Of a stretch of DNA of 64,000 nt, positions 1 to 12,600 are shown piece by piece. Each line of letters begins with the position of its first letter. Position 1 is the stretch's first letter. The notes under the pieces are model-generated. The model saw only the letters and a program-made list of their open reading frames with translations. It was not told the origin of the DNA and did not search any database. This DNA comes from Neelides folsomi (Eukaryota; Arthropoda; Collembola; Neelipleona; Neelidae): assembly GCA_034687125.1 (NCBI GenBank), contig JAQGBZ010000024.1, forward strand, positions 330,898-394,897. The letters run 5' to 3'. Position numbers and translations under genes: made by a program.

Positions 1-96
1 TTTTATAAATTGAATGTTGAGAGTTGTTATTATAAAAATTGATCGCATGATAAATAATTTTGTTGCATTGTAAGTTTCTATTTATACTACATCAAT

Positions 97-1078
97 TCAC
101 CGAGAACGTCGGAATGGAAATCCGTTTGGCGGTTGTGAATTTCCGTTGTAATAATTCTGAAAAGTCCGAGGCCAACAGTTGTTAAATGGCATATTATTCG
201 GAATACAGCAAGGTTGAGGGCAACAGGGCTGAGGACATGTAGGCATACAACAAGGGTTCTTTGGAACACGAACATAATTACAATTATTCAATTTCCCTTT
301 ATAACAAAATGGTAAATTGAGAGGTCGAGGAGGGCAGGACATTTGAGGATAACAACAAGTATTAGGACTTGGACAGGGACATGGGCAGGGCATTGGACAT
401 GGACATGGCACTGGACATGGACACGGACATGGGCAAGGCAGTGGACAACACTGAGGTGGGCACGGCTGAGGGCAACAAGGTTTTGGACTACAAGGATCAG
501 GACCACAAGGATCGCAACATTTGGGTGTGCAGCAAGGATTGCAAGGATCTTTGTTGCAACAAGGTTCTTTAACAATCAGCTCCTGTTTGTAGCCCACTGG
601 ATAATGCTTCAAACAAATCGTGGTTTTGTGAGAGATTTCTCCAGGTATCTTGAAACAAATGGCTCCAGTTTTACTGTCCATTGTACAACATCCAGTGTCA
701 CCTTCTTCCTGTGATTTGCCCCGACTCCCACTTTTGCTGTACGAGGCAGAATAGGCGTAATTTGACCCTGTTCCTTTAACTTCCACAGTTGGCTCTTCTT
801 CAGACTCATCATCTGAACCTGAGCCCTCATCATCATCATCTCCACTTCCGCTCTCTTCTTCTGTTCCGTCATCATCTGATTCCTCCTCTGATCCAGATCC
901 AGACCCAGACGTTTCATCTTCTTCATCAGACACTGGAGATTGTGGAGATTATTTAGATTAGGATTCGTAAATTCGTAATACATGATGAATATGGTATAGT
1001 AGGCTCTACATTGGTTGTAATCTTGGAATTGAGTTATTCAACTTTTTATGATGTCTCACTTTCTATTTTCATAGACAT
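97..1078 (-). CDS. Acidic, Cys/Pro-rich protein of unknown function (two exons)
   Basis: Proposed exons are 1060-1078 and 97-932, together 284 codons plus stop. The long exon follows an acceptor (CTCCAG) and starts TG TCT GAT GAA. The short upstream exon has ATG at 1078, reads MSMKIE and ends with A before GTGAGA, so the junction creates an in-frame ATG codon. The first 70 residues are Ser/Glu/Asp/Gly runs. A short ordinary segment follows (roughly residues 80-125, with TICLKHYPVGYKQELIV). The C-terminal half is Cys/Pro-rich with CC, PCPC and PQPCC repeats and an RRSR end. I recognise no domain. Composition resembles Cys-rich structural or sperm-type proteins, but that is only an analogy. Other-frame ORFs here are shadows of the repeats. 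The large exon is well supported; the 19-nt first exon is an inference and could instead be 5' UTR. Confidence 0.7.
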
Positions 1079-2459
1079 CCGTGTGTTTACTTGCCTATTT
1101 CATTATCATCATATTTACAGAGTGAGCTTATGAGAGTTTGGAACATTGCTACTGCATGGGACTGATAATGTTTAACTCAAATTATGCTAAATTGTTTTGA
1201 ATAGTTTTTACGAGTATTCACTTGAGTTAGATCTGGATTGTCCATTCCATAGTTAAAAAGTGAACAGATTATCGACTGCATACTACGGCAATTTCTTGTT
1301 TATTGGGGTCTCCAAAGACTGATAACTTTTACACACGCACAGCTCATAATGAGTTCTCACAATGGGAGAGACACGTTTAAAAAGTAGAAACGCGCACACC
1401 TTTCAGTTTTGTTTGTTTTCTAGGTGGTGCCGTTGGAATTAAAGTTATACAAATACAATAACCCACCAACCATATTATTTTAAATCTCAAAATAGTTGAC
1501 TTTTTAATGTTGTTTACACTCGTCTCGTTTTTACTTATAGAGCGATCGAGCGTCTTATCTCTCCATGCCAGAAAGTGCTTTATTTAACTTTATTGGCTAA
1601 TTGCTTTGAAATTACACTACATGTACAAGAATAGGATGCCTAATGCTTTTACTTGTATTCGCTCTTACGAGTGCATATTTAAATACTTAGGTTTGTATAA
1701 GAATGTTTAAATGTTTGTTTAATTAATGCATTTATCGATTATATTATTTTTATATTGATGGTAAATCTGTATTGTACCATAAATACCAGTAGTACTGTAG
1801 TACTACATACATGTATATTTATGTATGTCCATGTATTGATTATACAAATTTCTTATGTATGGTGAGGAGTATGAATCGAATAGTGTACGTGTAATGAAGT
1901 AATGATCGTATTCTTATTATTGTGGATAAAAATGCAGAGGGCATTTTGATAGTTGCGCATAAGATATAATCTCAGGTTACTAATTAACCGCTGACCTCGC
2001 TTATCTTTGTTGTTAAAAGAGCCCGCAATAAACGGTAAGAGTTGAACTGAGCACCCTCGACTCACCTAAAACACTTTGCTCTTTACTTTTACCTACTCTC
2101 TATGTATTTAGTAGGAATGGATTTCGATTTCATCATATTTCGTGCATACTAATTTTCACGATTACACTCCTCATACTTTTGATTCTGCCGTCTCCACAGT
2201 TGAAAGATATTCATATTCATATTCACGACTGATTATATTACACATCTTTTTGATTCTCTGTCAATAAATTTTATTGTGTAAATTAGGTAAATGTATATAC
2301 TTACTTTTTAAAATATTATCTTAAGAAATTTTATCCGTCCGACCCACGATGAATTGCTTTTGAATTCTTATAAAGCTATAATTTTTTCTATCAAATAAAA
2401 CTATTATATTTTCTTAGTCACTTCCAATTTTCCTTCCACTAAATCATATTATGCTATAT
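1079..2459. other. Intergenic, no gene seen
   Basis: AT-rich sequence between the Cys/Pro-rich gene and the palindromic element at 2460. Only short ORFs without protein-like composition are present. The first part may hold the promoter of the minus-strand gene ending at 97, but I see no clear TATA box. Confidence 0.5.
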
Positions 2460-2699
2460 TATACAATCTCATCGGTATGTAAGTAAACATAGGGGCTACT
2501 CTTGTTGTCATAAGAATGACCATTTATAGCATCATTTCTATGTTAAATAACAAGATTTGAATTGGGCTCTATTATTATTATTTTGAATTATTTAATTCGA
2601 AATTTTTGTTATTTAACATTAAAATGATGCTATAAATGGTCATTTTTATGGCAACAAGATTAGCCCCTATGTTTACTTACATACCGATGAGATTGTATA
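2460..2699. mobile_element. Foldback MITE with long inverted repeats
   Basis: The two ends are near-perfect inverted copies. The left end starts TATACAATCTCATCGG and the right end finishes CCGATGAGATTGTATA. The arms run inward for about 100 bases each, including the shared GTAAACATAGGGGCTA segment, and end around a short AT-rich centre. There is no ORF. The TA (or TATA) at both edges fits a Tc1/mariner-type target site, as usual for miniature inverted-repeat elements. It lies about 0.6 kb upstream of the first Rbfox coding exon. Confidence 0.8.
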
Positions 2700-3338
2700 C
2701 AAGAATTTTATATAAAACTTTTTTACATTTTAATTATGGAGAGAACACCCATTATATGAAACGGTTTTAAAAAAATGAAGTAAGAGGTTCATAAAACCTT
2801 AGAAACTTTTTGAACGGCTTTGGTTCGCATTATCCCTAAAATCAAGTAGGGAATTAAAAAGACAATGAGATTGAGTTTTGGTGGTGGTTGGTGGTGGTGG
2901 ATCTGGAACTGGGTCGATGCGAGTGTGTTTTGGGTTCCTCGGTACATTCGGAAGGAAAAGGAAAGAGACGAGAGAAGGGTGACGTCAAGGGTCGAGTTTG
3001 CCCATTGCCGATTCCCTCTATCTCAACTCAAGGGAAGTCACAGTTGAGAAGGAGCCCCAGACCACAGCGGACCTTCACGTTGGATTCTCCCAAGAGCAGA
3101 TGAGGATCCCAGACACGACTCCGACTCCCAATTGGAACAACTCCCTCCTGAAGAGGTCAACCTAAAGGAAAAGGTGGCCTACATTTAATCTACACTTTTT
3201 TAATTGTTCTCTCATGCCGTCGTGGACGTGGTGGTTATTGTGCAATTCCAAAGATTCGATTTATAATTAAAAGAGGAACCAAACCACTTTCCCTCTCTTC
3301 GCTCATTGTTGTTGGTGTTCCTTTGTGGGGAATAAAAC
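2700..3338 (+). promoter_or_regulatory. Upstream region of the first Rbfox coding exon, with a CRE-like site
   Basis: GC content rises from about 2870 to 3180 relative to the flanks, as expected for a promoter or 5' UTR. A full CRE/ATF palindrome TGACGTCA lies at 2980-2987. I see no convincing TATA box. ORFs in this stretch (from 2865) are short and Gly/Trp-rich and do not look coding. The transcription start cannot be placed. Confidence 0.35.
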
Positions 3339-3695
3339 ATGGCAATGGCCATGGCAGCTCCAGTTCTCACGTCGCAACAGACAAACAGTTCAAGTCCAAG
3401 TGTCGAGTCTCAGTTTGGAACAGAGGCAGGGCGGGGTGGTGTCGTGAACGTGGTTAAGGCCGAGGTTGGATGTATGACGATGGGAACTTTAGGCTCTGGG
3501 ATCGAATCGTCCCCGACCGCTAATGTGACGACTCTTGAATACCATCCTGACATTAACGTCGGAGTCATTGGAAGTGGGGTTGTGAAAAAACCAATGATGG
3601 TTAATGGCAGCTCCTCGACCTCACCTTCACCACCGCCGATCCTCGTTAACGGGAATGGGAACAATGTAGCATTGGGATCTCCCGGGACTCAATCG
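3339..3695 (+). CDS. Rbfox: Rbfox first coding exon, form A
   Basis: The ATG in AAACATGG opens 119 codons ending in phase 0 at a GTGAGC donor (ACT CAA TCG, then GTGAGC). The translation is Ser, Gly, Val and Asn-rich (starting [18 protein letters not shown]) with no domain. The next exon (16687) also starts in phase 0, so the join is in frame. A TGCATG lies 127 nt downstream of the donor, at 3822. The following intron is long and contains the two other candidate first exons. Confidence 0.75.
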
Positions 3696-6600
3696 GTGAG
3701 CTTTAATGATTTTAATGTCCCCACGACTCTTTGTTTTTTCCCACTTTTAATGATCATGTGCATTCCCGTGGCGTATTTATAAATTTTGTGTAGTAAGGTC
3801 GTATTCACGTATTCATCAATTTGCATGATTGTAGTATGCGGTCTACTACGTGCATAATTATGCCACAGCACATCAGATGAATACATTATGCACGTAGGAG
3901 TGATTTGATTTCTTTTCATCATTATTTCCTTCAATTTAATTCATTCTAATGGGAAAATTAGAGGAGAATTACTTGATAATAAGAAATGGCTCTTGAAACC
4001 ACTTCTTGAAAAAATATCCCAAACTCCCTAAAAACTTATTATGAGCATGAATGAGTAAGGCCTTAAAAATAGCAGGGTTGTTCGTTGTAATGCTCCTTCC
4101 ACGTAATGTAATTATTTATTGTTTAATTCTTGTCGTGTCTCAAGTATATGAGGTTGTGAATGGGCGAGAAGAAATTGATTGAAGTGATGAGAGGATAGAG
4201 GAAAAAGGATTATGTTTTGATGACCATGAGTGATTTAATTAGGATCCATTGATCAAGCCTGGGATTTCTTATCAGTAAAAGAAACCTGCCATAAGAATCC
4301 TCATCATTGTCATCATTCCCTATTCAATATTTCTCATTTTCTCCCATTCTCCTTTAGAATAATATTTTCCATTGGAGTAGGGAGCCTTCAAGAATCTGTC
4401 AATTTGCACTATCAAGGACGCATCATGCATTTTTTTCACGAAGGAATCATTGGCAAACAAAGAGGACTTACGGAGATTCTCTCAGCTCCCTTCTTTTTTG
4501 GCTTGTAAATATTAATAAACTTAAAAGACTTTGAGTGTAGACTCACATTAAATGTGTTTCGAAACTCTGTTTCATTGTTTCCCTTCTCTTGGGTCGCGTC
4601 TTCAGCTCCTTTACTTTTGAACATCACAAACGCTTGGCTTTCATGGACTCGGAACTCAGGATTCCACTTTACATATTAAGCCATGAAACAAAATGGTGTA
4701 TATTCATCAGGATCTGACAGATGAAAATTCTCTTGCAAGGTAACGTTAACCGAGAAGTACTTATAAAGAACCATTTTAAAATTTAGAGCCCAACAACCAT
4801 CTTCACTTCTCTCTGTTAATATAATATTTCTTGCGAAAATTAACTACCATATACTGCAGATAGATTCAATATAAAGTGTGCTTACTCACCTTCACTCTCA
4901 TGCTAACGTACCATAACACTTAACGATTATATAGTAAAATGTATTTATGTAAGAAACTTTACGGTCCGTATCCTTTTACATTATTTACATTTTAATTTAT
5001 TAACTTTATAAAGCACAATTAAAGGAGAAATCCTCTTGTACATGTTGTGCACGATATTATGTTGGGGAGATTTATAAATATAAAGATTTTATTAACTAAG
5101 GACTTTAAATCTTGAAATGACAAATGACCGAGGAGGAGATTTAATATCTTTCCACATCTTCAATTTACGCTCGAGTCAGTGGCAAAGCATTTACGACTGC
5201 AGACATTTATTCCACGATATAAAAATGTAATTGATGGGATTAGAATGTTAAAAATACCAAAAAATGTAAAGGACACTTTTTTGAAACCAGGATTCTTCAT
5301 TTAATAGGCCATACTCCATTTTGATAAATGAGGATTTCGTGAATAAATAATTTAGCACCTTCTAAAAAACACTTGCAAGGTATTAATCAGTTAGCTTTAA
5401 ACCAAGACATGATAAATAGTAATTGTAGGGTATTTTGGAATCAATGAAAGGGGAGGAATATTATTTATTCTCGTGGATAGTGTAAGAATCGAAAGGAGGC
5501 TCTCAACTTGTATACTTGTATCAAACGATAAATAGAGAGAAAACTTGCTTAAGATTCTTAACTTGTCATACTACTTTCTACTAACTAACTTACGATAATC
5601 AGCTCTTTTATTGCATGCATGCCTTCACCGATCGACCACCTTCAAAAGCTTGGAGACGACGAGCTCTTCGACCCTTTTGATCCGTTGGGTTCGGAGAAAC
5701 CCAGATGGCTTCGATGGCCATTCAAAGATTCCTCCCCAAAGATTTTACAAGGGACGACACTCGATACATCTGCTTCTGGTCTTTTGCTCTACCTTCTAAA
5801 AATAAGCATCTTTACAACTTCTCTCTCCCCTCCATATCCGAACCCCAAGATAATAAACCCCAATGGGATATATCCCCGAATAAAATGAACACACACACAT
5901 GAAAGATCTTCAAAGAGGAAGATGTACCAATGCTATGCTATGTATAAAGAAAATAAAGATGAACATTTTTAAAGTCTCATTTCTCCCCAATCCATCTCCC
6001 CTTCATTCCCATACATTGCATTGCCATTGAAGGAGGATTTTGGTTAGTCGATCGAGAGGCAGCGAACTGAAAGCTCCCCCTATTGCACTGCTCCTCCCCA
6101 CTGGAAAGAAAAAGAAAAGGAGAAAACGAAAGATGGCTCACATGATCAAGCTTAATCTTTTAGAGTTATTTACTGACGATGAGGAACGAGAGAAGTATCT
6201 CGCTGCGGCTTTTGCTTGGTCTTTGACCCCGCCTGGGTCATCCTCATGTTATGAGTTTTCATTTGGTCATTGGCTTTCGGTTTTAGAAAAATCGTCAAGT
6301 GACGAAGATTGGAAAAGCTACAATGAAGACATTTGGGTAAAGACGGACCATTTTCATCATTTTCATTTTCTCTTTCATCCTTTCATTTTTTGTATACAAA
6401 GTCAATTTTCAGTTAAATTTTTGATTAATCATCATTAATATTAATTAAACAGTGAACTTATTATAAAATCTAAGGGATTACATAAACATATATATTATTT
6501 TGCCTATACCTATTTATTATTGCTTTCAAATGCCTATAATTTGAGAATAATCTTTTGGATATTTATTACGAATTATTTTACTGTTTTATTCACACATTAC

Positions 6601-9600
6601 TTGAATTTAAAAATGTATCTTTATTCGTCTAAAAGATTAATGCAAATATCATTAACATAATTTTTAATTATTTACGTTTAAATATGAAAAAGGTGCAAAA
6701 AAGATGTAAACAAGATTTAACTTCGAATGATTTATTGCGAGAATTTGAGAAATAGAGGGCAGTATATTTCAGCGATAATGAAAGATACATGCACTTTTTA
6801 TTGCCACATTTTTAATACATTTAATAGGAAGGAACCGACACTTTACAGATCATCTCGCATGCTTATTATTAGCCATTATCTTCCAACATGATTCAAAGAT
6901 ACCATACATAAATATTTATAAGAGTACAATGCTAGAGATTATTATATTATTCATTTTATTACTAAATTGTCTTTGTCGGAAGATATTAACTTATCTCATT
7001 GAGATAATGAATATTTTTCTTAACATACTCTTTGAATGGGACAAATCTCATCAAAGTTTAAAACAATGATGTTTTTTACCTTTCTCGGATTAGTGCTTAA
7101 ATAATTAATTATGGCAAAGGTTTTATGAAAAATATACGGATTACTAATCTTAATGGTAAAATCCTCAACAGTAAACCTTATATTTAATATCGCGCACCCC
7201 AATATTCTTGAATTATACCAAATAATATCCAATTTTTTCACTCAATTTTTTTATATTTTATTAATTTCTTGAATGGATTGTCACTTAATGGCATTAACGG
7301 TCATTCATAAAGATTTTTATTAAAATTTTAATTTCATTGATTATTTCATTGAAGCCAATTAAAACATTAAATAATAAAAGTAAAGAGGACTATGAGCATT
7401 GGAAGCGGAATTGCGCAATGAAGGTCCCCTTTGGTCTTTGGCTACATAGAGAGGCGCGGCGAAGGGAGTTTGACTTGTGCTTGTGAGTCGGTCGGTGGTG
7501 GGAGATATGCACAGATTTCGTCTCACTCGATTCCTCGAATCCCTCCAGTTTCAGTCGAGCGGCTCAAGGAGCACCAAGTTTCCTCATTAGTCAAACCCCT
7601 TTGTTTTAAATATCCAACTTGAGTGGTGTGATTTGGGAAGTTTAATGTGTGCCGACGTTGCGAATTCATTAGCCAAACTGTGGGGTCCAGGCGCTTTCCT
7701 TTTCCCGACTTCTCAGGGAGTCCAGGGACTATACTACCCGGTAGTAAGATTCATTTTTTTCATATTTTAAAATTATAAAGCTAAAAACGATTTTGTAATA
7801 TCGGTGCATATTATTGAATTTTATATTTACGTCATATTATACTCGAAATACTGAAGTAGGTAGTAGAGTATTTGTACTAACTAAATACTAACTATCACTA
7901 AATATCGAGCTACGAGTTAGTTTTACAATGTCTACTGTGTATTAATCATACATACTCTTGTCAGGGCTTGTCATATAATTCATAATTCGACTTGTTAAAA
8001 TGGTTTATTTTTATAAAGCACAAAGACCGCTTTATTTTGATTGACTTTTTAGGCATATTTTTAATCCAGGGAGTCAGCAAGGAGTAGTGTTACAAGATAA
8101 GATATGACTAAGAACTCGATTTGGGTCCAACATGTTAAAGGGTGAATTGTTTAGATTACTTCAGCATGGCATGAAAATCGCAATTGGCATCTTCCTTTTA
8201 TTCTTACAACCTTAGGTATGTAAATTCTCCTTGAATCTCCTTTTGTGCCCTTACCCTCTTGATCTCCTATACATTTCTTATATTTTACATTCTATACTTA
8301 CTTTTAGTTAGGGTTAGTTAGTTAATATATCTTATCCACGGTTTTAGCCTCGATTAACACATTTGGGGAAACACCATATGCGCGATTGGCTCAATGGACT
8401 TTCTTTATGAAGCTCAATTTAACCCAGTTTTATCTCCGATCTACTTTAAATAGATTAGATTCCATCTTATTTATGAAAATTAAACAACTTGGTTGTACTA
8501 TTTATTTACTGATAGTTGGATTCAAGTTTATTATTTTAAAAAAAGTTTATAAAAAACTTCTGACATATTTCTTTCTTTCGGAACGAAGGACGAAGAGGAA
8601 TATTTTGACTTGTTAAATATTTTTTGTGGTAATTGAAGCTGTGGGGTGCTTGTTATCCAAAGAGCCTCCAATTTAAATTTGAAATTGATACTTTTAGTAT
8701 CTGTGTTTTAACGGTTTGGGAATAGGTTTAGAAAGGAAATGAGAGAAAATTGCTTTCATTACGAGCTAGTGTTCTGGTTTCGGAGAAATTGGAGATTGAA
8801 TGACATTCAGATACGCTTTTGATTTAAATTATAATGGGAGTAATTTGATGCATGTAAATTATTATTAAAATAAATTCTCTACTCTCCATTCTAGTTTTAT
8901 ACAATTTTATAGTTTCTTTCAGTTTACTAAATACTCTTAATGACTATTTATGCATGAAAATGTAACTATTTAATTGGATTAGTTGGATTTCAAATGTTTT
9001 GAATGTCGGCATTCAAAAAGTTTGAGCTGCGTATTATACCATATACTTACTTGGAAGCACATGAACTAAAGCATTTATAAAATTATAGTTAAGTTAATCC
9101 TTAGACCTTTGTAAGTGTTTAAGAATTTGCCCAGACTTATTTTCGGCTTTGTACCCTTCGGAGAAGAACTTGTTATTAAAGGACTTCATAGGTCACGTTT
9201 ATAAATACCAACTTTCCTAATTTAAAGTTCAAAGGGGTATTTTAATCGGTTGCACCCATAGTTGTTGGTTGGATGGATCCATTTTCTTATCTTTAACCAT
9301 CCTTGTTTCATATTTACAAACTTTGTTCAATAATTACATTTAAAGAGTATTATAAATGGCAATAGTTTTGCAAGTTTCATGAATTGCGGAGATTTTAATC
9401 ATTTCTTACTTTTTGAGTATAAAAGTGGTTCAATGATACTAACTTTGTTTTTCTTGATTAAAATAATTACATTAGCCTAACTAAACACATACATACTACT
9501 GTATACATACATTATAAGGAGTAAATATTTATTAATTTGAAATTTCGATTAATTCAGATTGTTTGAAGTTGTTTTCTTAAATTGTTGTGTTTTATCTTGC

Positions 9601-12600
9601 TTTCAATTTGCTGGCATTTATGTCAATCATTAAGTTATTATTCGAATCTTCTTTAAAGGCTGGGTGAAGTCGTTTGGAAGAAAGCTTTTGTGAAATTGAT
9701 CACACAAAAGTATACTAGTGGAAATGTGCACATGTACCATACATGTTCACTAAATAAATAAAACTATTTAATAGTATATAAGTAAGGAATAGCCAATGGT
9801 TAAGTACAAGAAGGAATAAAATAAAATAAATAAAAGGAAATGGGAAAACTGTTGGGTCGATAGAAATGCGGAAAGAAAGTGGAGAAAGAAGGGGATTTTG
9901 ACTCGGAGCAACTTTGACTCTCTTTTGGTCTCTCTGTTGTTGAAAAAAGAGGTTTTGAGCGGAAGACGTAAAGGAGGAGAGGAATAGAGAAATAGAGGAA
10001 ATGGAATAAGAGCTCTTGCGACGCCAAGTTTTTATCATCTGTCTCGTTGTCGTTTTCGTTCTCGTCTCGTAAATGATCACATCGTTCCTCTTCTCCGACC
10101 CCAACCCATTTCCTCGTCCCTCCCGGATACCTTGAGGGTAAATCCTTAAGACCCGCTCATTCAACTTCCATTTTTTATTGCTCTGGAAGCCACCCACTCA
10201 CTCGCCAGCTTCACCTCCTCCAAAGTTAAAGGAAGGGGAAAACGGGAAAATAATATTTCTCTTTTCTTAATGGGAAACTAACGGCTCTGACTTGGGCCCT
10301 TTCATTCCCAATTTAAAGAACAATTTAGGAAGACCATGAGATAATGAATGGTTTTAATTCCCTTTTTTACCCTTTTACTTGATTCTTATACTCTCTTATA
10401 CTCATTGCTAATGTACATTATGTGGTTCTAATTCTAACTAGTATGAAACAAATTAATATATAAATGTTCCGTTTAATTGAAATTTTGTATTTTATATTCA
10501 GTTGAGTCATATTTTGTTTGTCAATTACATAACATGAGTTTATTCATAAGGCTTTCATTTTGTGATTGTTTTGTGTAGGCATACATAATATTTGTTATTG
10601 TATTTGGTCATCAGAGTGAGATGTGATGGAGCCATCTGCTTAGGATCTTTAAGCTCTGCCTTAGCAAACTCCATGCTCGGAAACTTTGATCACTCGAAAA
10701 TTCATAAATATCTCCGGGTCTTAGGAATGTAAATAAGCGAGGAATGCTTAACATAGAAATAATTAGCAAGTATCTTTATTCGAATTGTGTAATCGAGATT
10801 CTCCTAACTCGCCCTGGTTTTTGATCCTGGCGAGTTGATGCAGAGTTGTAACTTTACTTCCTTTTGTCATAATTCTCCTTGAGCCCGAGTCTTAAATGGT
10901 TCTGATGCGGAAGAGGAAAGATTATAACCGAATCATCATATTCGTTCTCAATTTCATTTTCTCATTAATTCTGTCATGTGCGAGGGAGAGTCTGTGAGCT
11001 TTGAACTTAAAACCCTCTTTCACCGAAACCCTATTCAATATTCATGAATGCATGAATTCCGGGGTCTAAAGAAGGATAAAATCATTTTATTTATGAAATT
11101 GAGATGAAGCTCGGATCCCTTTGTCTTTCCTCGAGGCTAAGAACCGGATATGATCAACTTAGTCGTTTAGACTCTTCTGTACTCAACATATAATTTTCCT
11201 CCACACTTGTTAAAAGGTAAATAGAATAGGCTTCATATTTATGATTTAATTTGTTCTTGAAACATGGAGCTATGTGGTGGATCAATTTGTCAAGGCTTGT
11301 ATCACGGGTCATTAGGATTTATGTTGGATTTGGTAAAATGGAAAACTGGGCCATAACTACTGCTCCTCCCGAATGACTGAGAAAGTGTATTTGAAAGTCG
11401 GATGTGGCCGAGTTCTCCATCATTCTACGGGTTTCATATAAACCACGCGGGCCTTTCCGGTTTTCTTGAGCGTAAAGAGCAGGCGGAAGGTCTCTGAGCC
11501 AACTCAAATCGTTTATTTTACGATCCTCCCTACTTTCACCTTATTTATGGGCAAAAGATCGGATGGGAAGTTGAAACAAAGAGAGTCAGGATGGGAAAGT
11601 TTTAACTCGGCATGCCAATTCAGGTTTTTTATATTCCGCTTGGATTATCTTCAGTAAAAGCTTACTTTTTTCATATTTATTTTCGAACACCTCATCGTAT
11701 GCATACCTATAAGGGATTGGGCTTTTGGGCAGAGAGAAATTATTTAAATTGTAACTTTCTAAATGTTGGGCATTCACGATCAAACAAAAAAATTTTGTGT
11801 CAGAATGAGCAAACTTTTACTTATGCTCGATACACAAGAGATTGGAAGAAGAAAGCATTTGTTGTTTCCATTCTTTATATCATAGGTATAGTATAAATAG
11901 TTAAAACCCACTCTCTTTTCATGAGTCTTATTGTTTTCGTTTAATTTCTTTCCTTTTAATTTATTTCAATTTGAGAAGGATTTGGGTAAATATTTTACCT
12001 AGCGTTATTTCTAAAACTTTTGAAATTACTTTGGAACAGAAGGAATGAAATAGTATCTTTATTTCTTGATAAAACTTTTTAACGAGAGCTCAGTTAAAAG
12101 TTAGGATATATATTCATAGAGAAGTAAACATTAAACATGCATGGTTGTGATATCACATGGTAAGTCTTAAGCCCTGGGCTTTCAAACTTTATAAAAGATA
12201 TTAAATAGGAGAAGTTTCCTTTTAAATTAAATTTTTCTATTTGAGCTTGAATTCATGATTTATGAAGAGTTTTTTTCCTCTATCATTTTTTTTTATGCTA
12301 ACGTCGTAAAAAATTGAAAAGAAGGGGAGATGACTCCTTAAATTAAGCCCTTTTCATACTCAAACTATACAATTTTTATAAATCAACATAAATGAAATCA
12401 CTAAGTGGTATATTGAAATTCTAATGAAACCTTTCAATAATATGTGATTTGATTTTTTTCCTTATTTTTGAATTTCATTTGATTGGTTTCACAATAATTA
12501 CAATCCTTAGACTTTATTATTTTTATCATGGAACTTTCAATATGGAATGATGTATTGAAAAAATGACTTATGAAATGAAAAAGTTTTCCATTATTTAAAA

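Noticed and set aside
343-983. ORFs of 67-124 codons overlapping the Cys/Pro-rich exon
   Set aside because: Other-frame readings of the repetitive coding exon.
5613-5622. Other TGCATG words in the window (for example 5613, 8844, 11047, 24907, 28974, 57814)
   Set aside because: Spacing and number fit chance; none lies at a splice site as the one at 20453 does.
9715-10197. 160-codon minus-strand ORF
   Set aside because: It arises from a purine/pyrimidine-skewed stretch, with Ser/Phe/Leu runs in two overlapping frames. No domain, no splice context.
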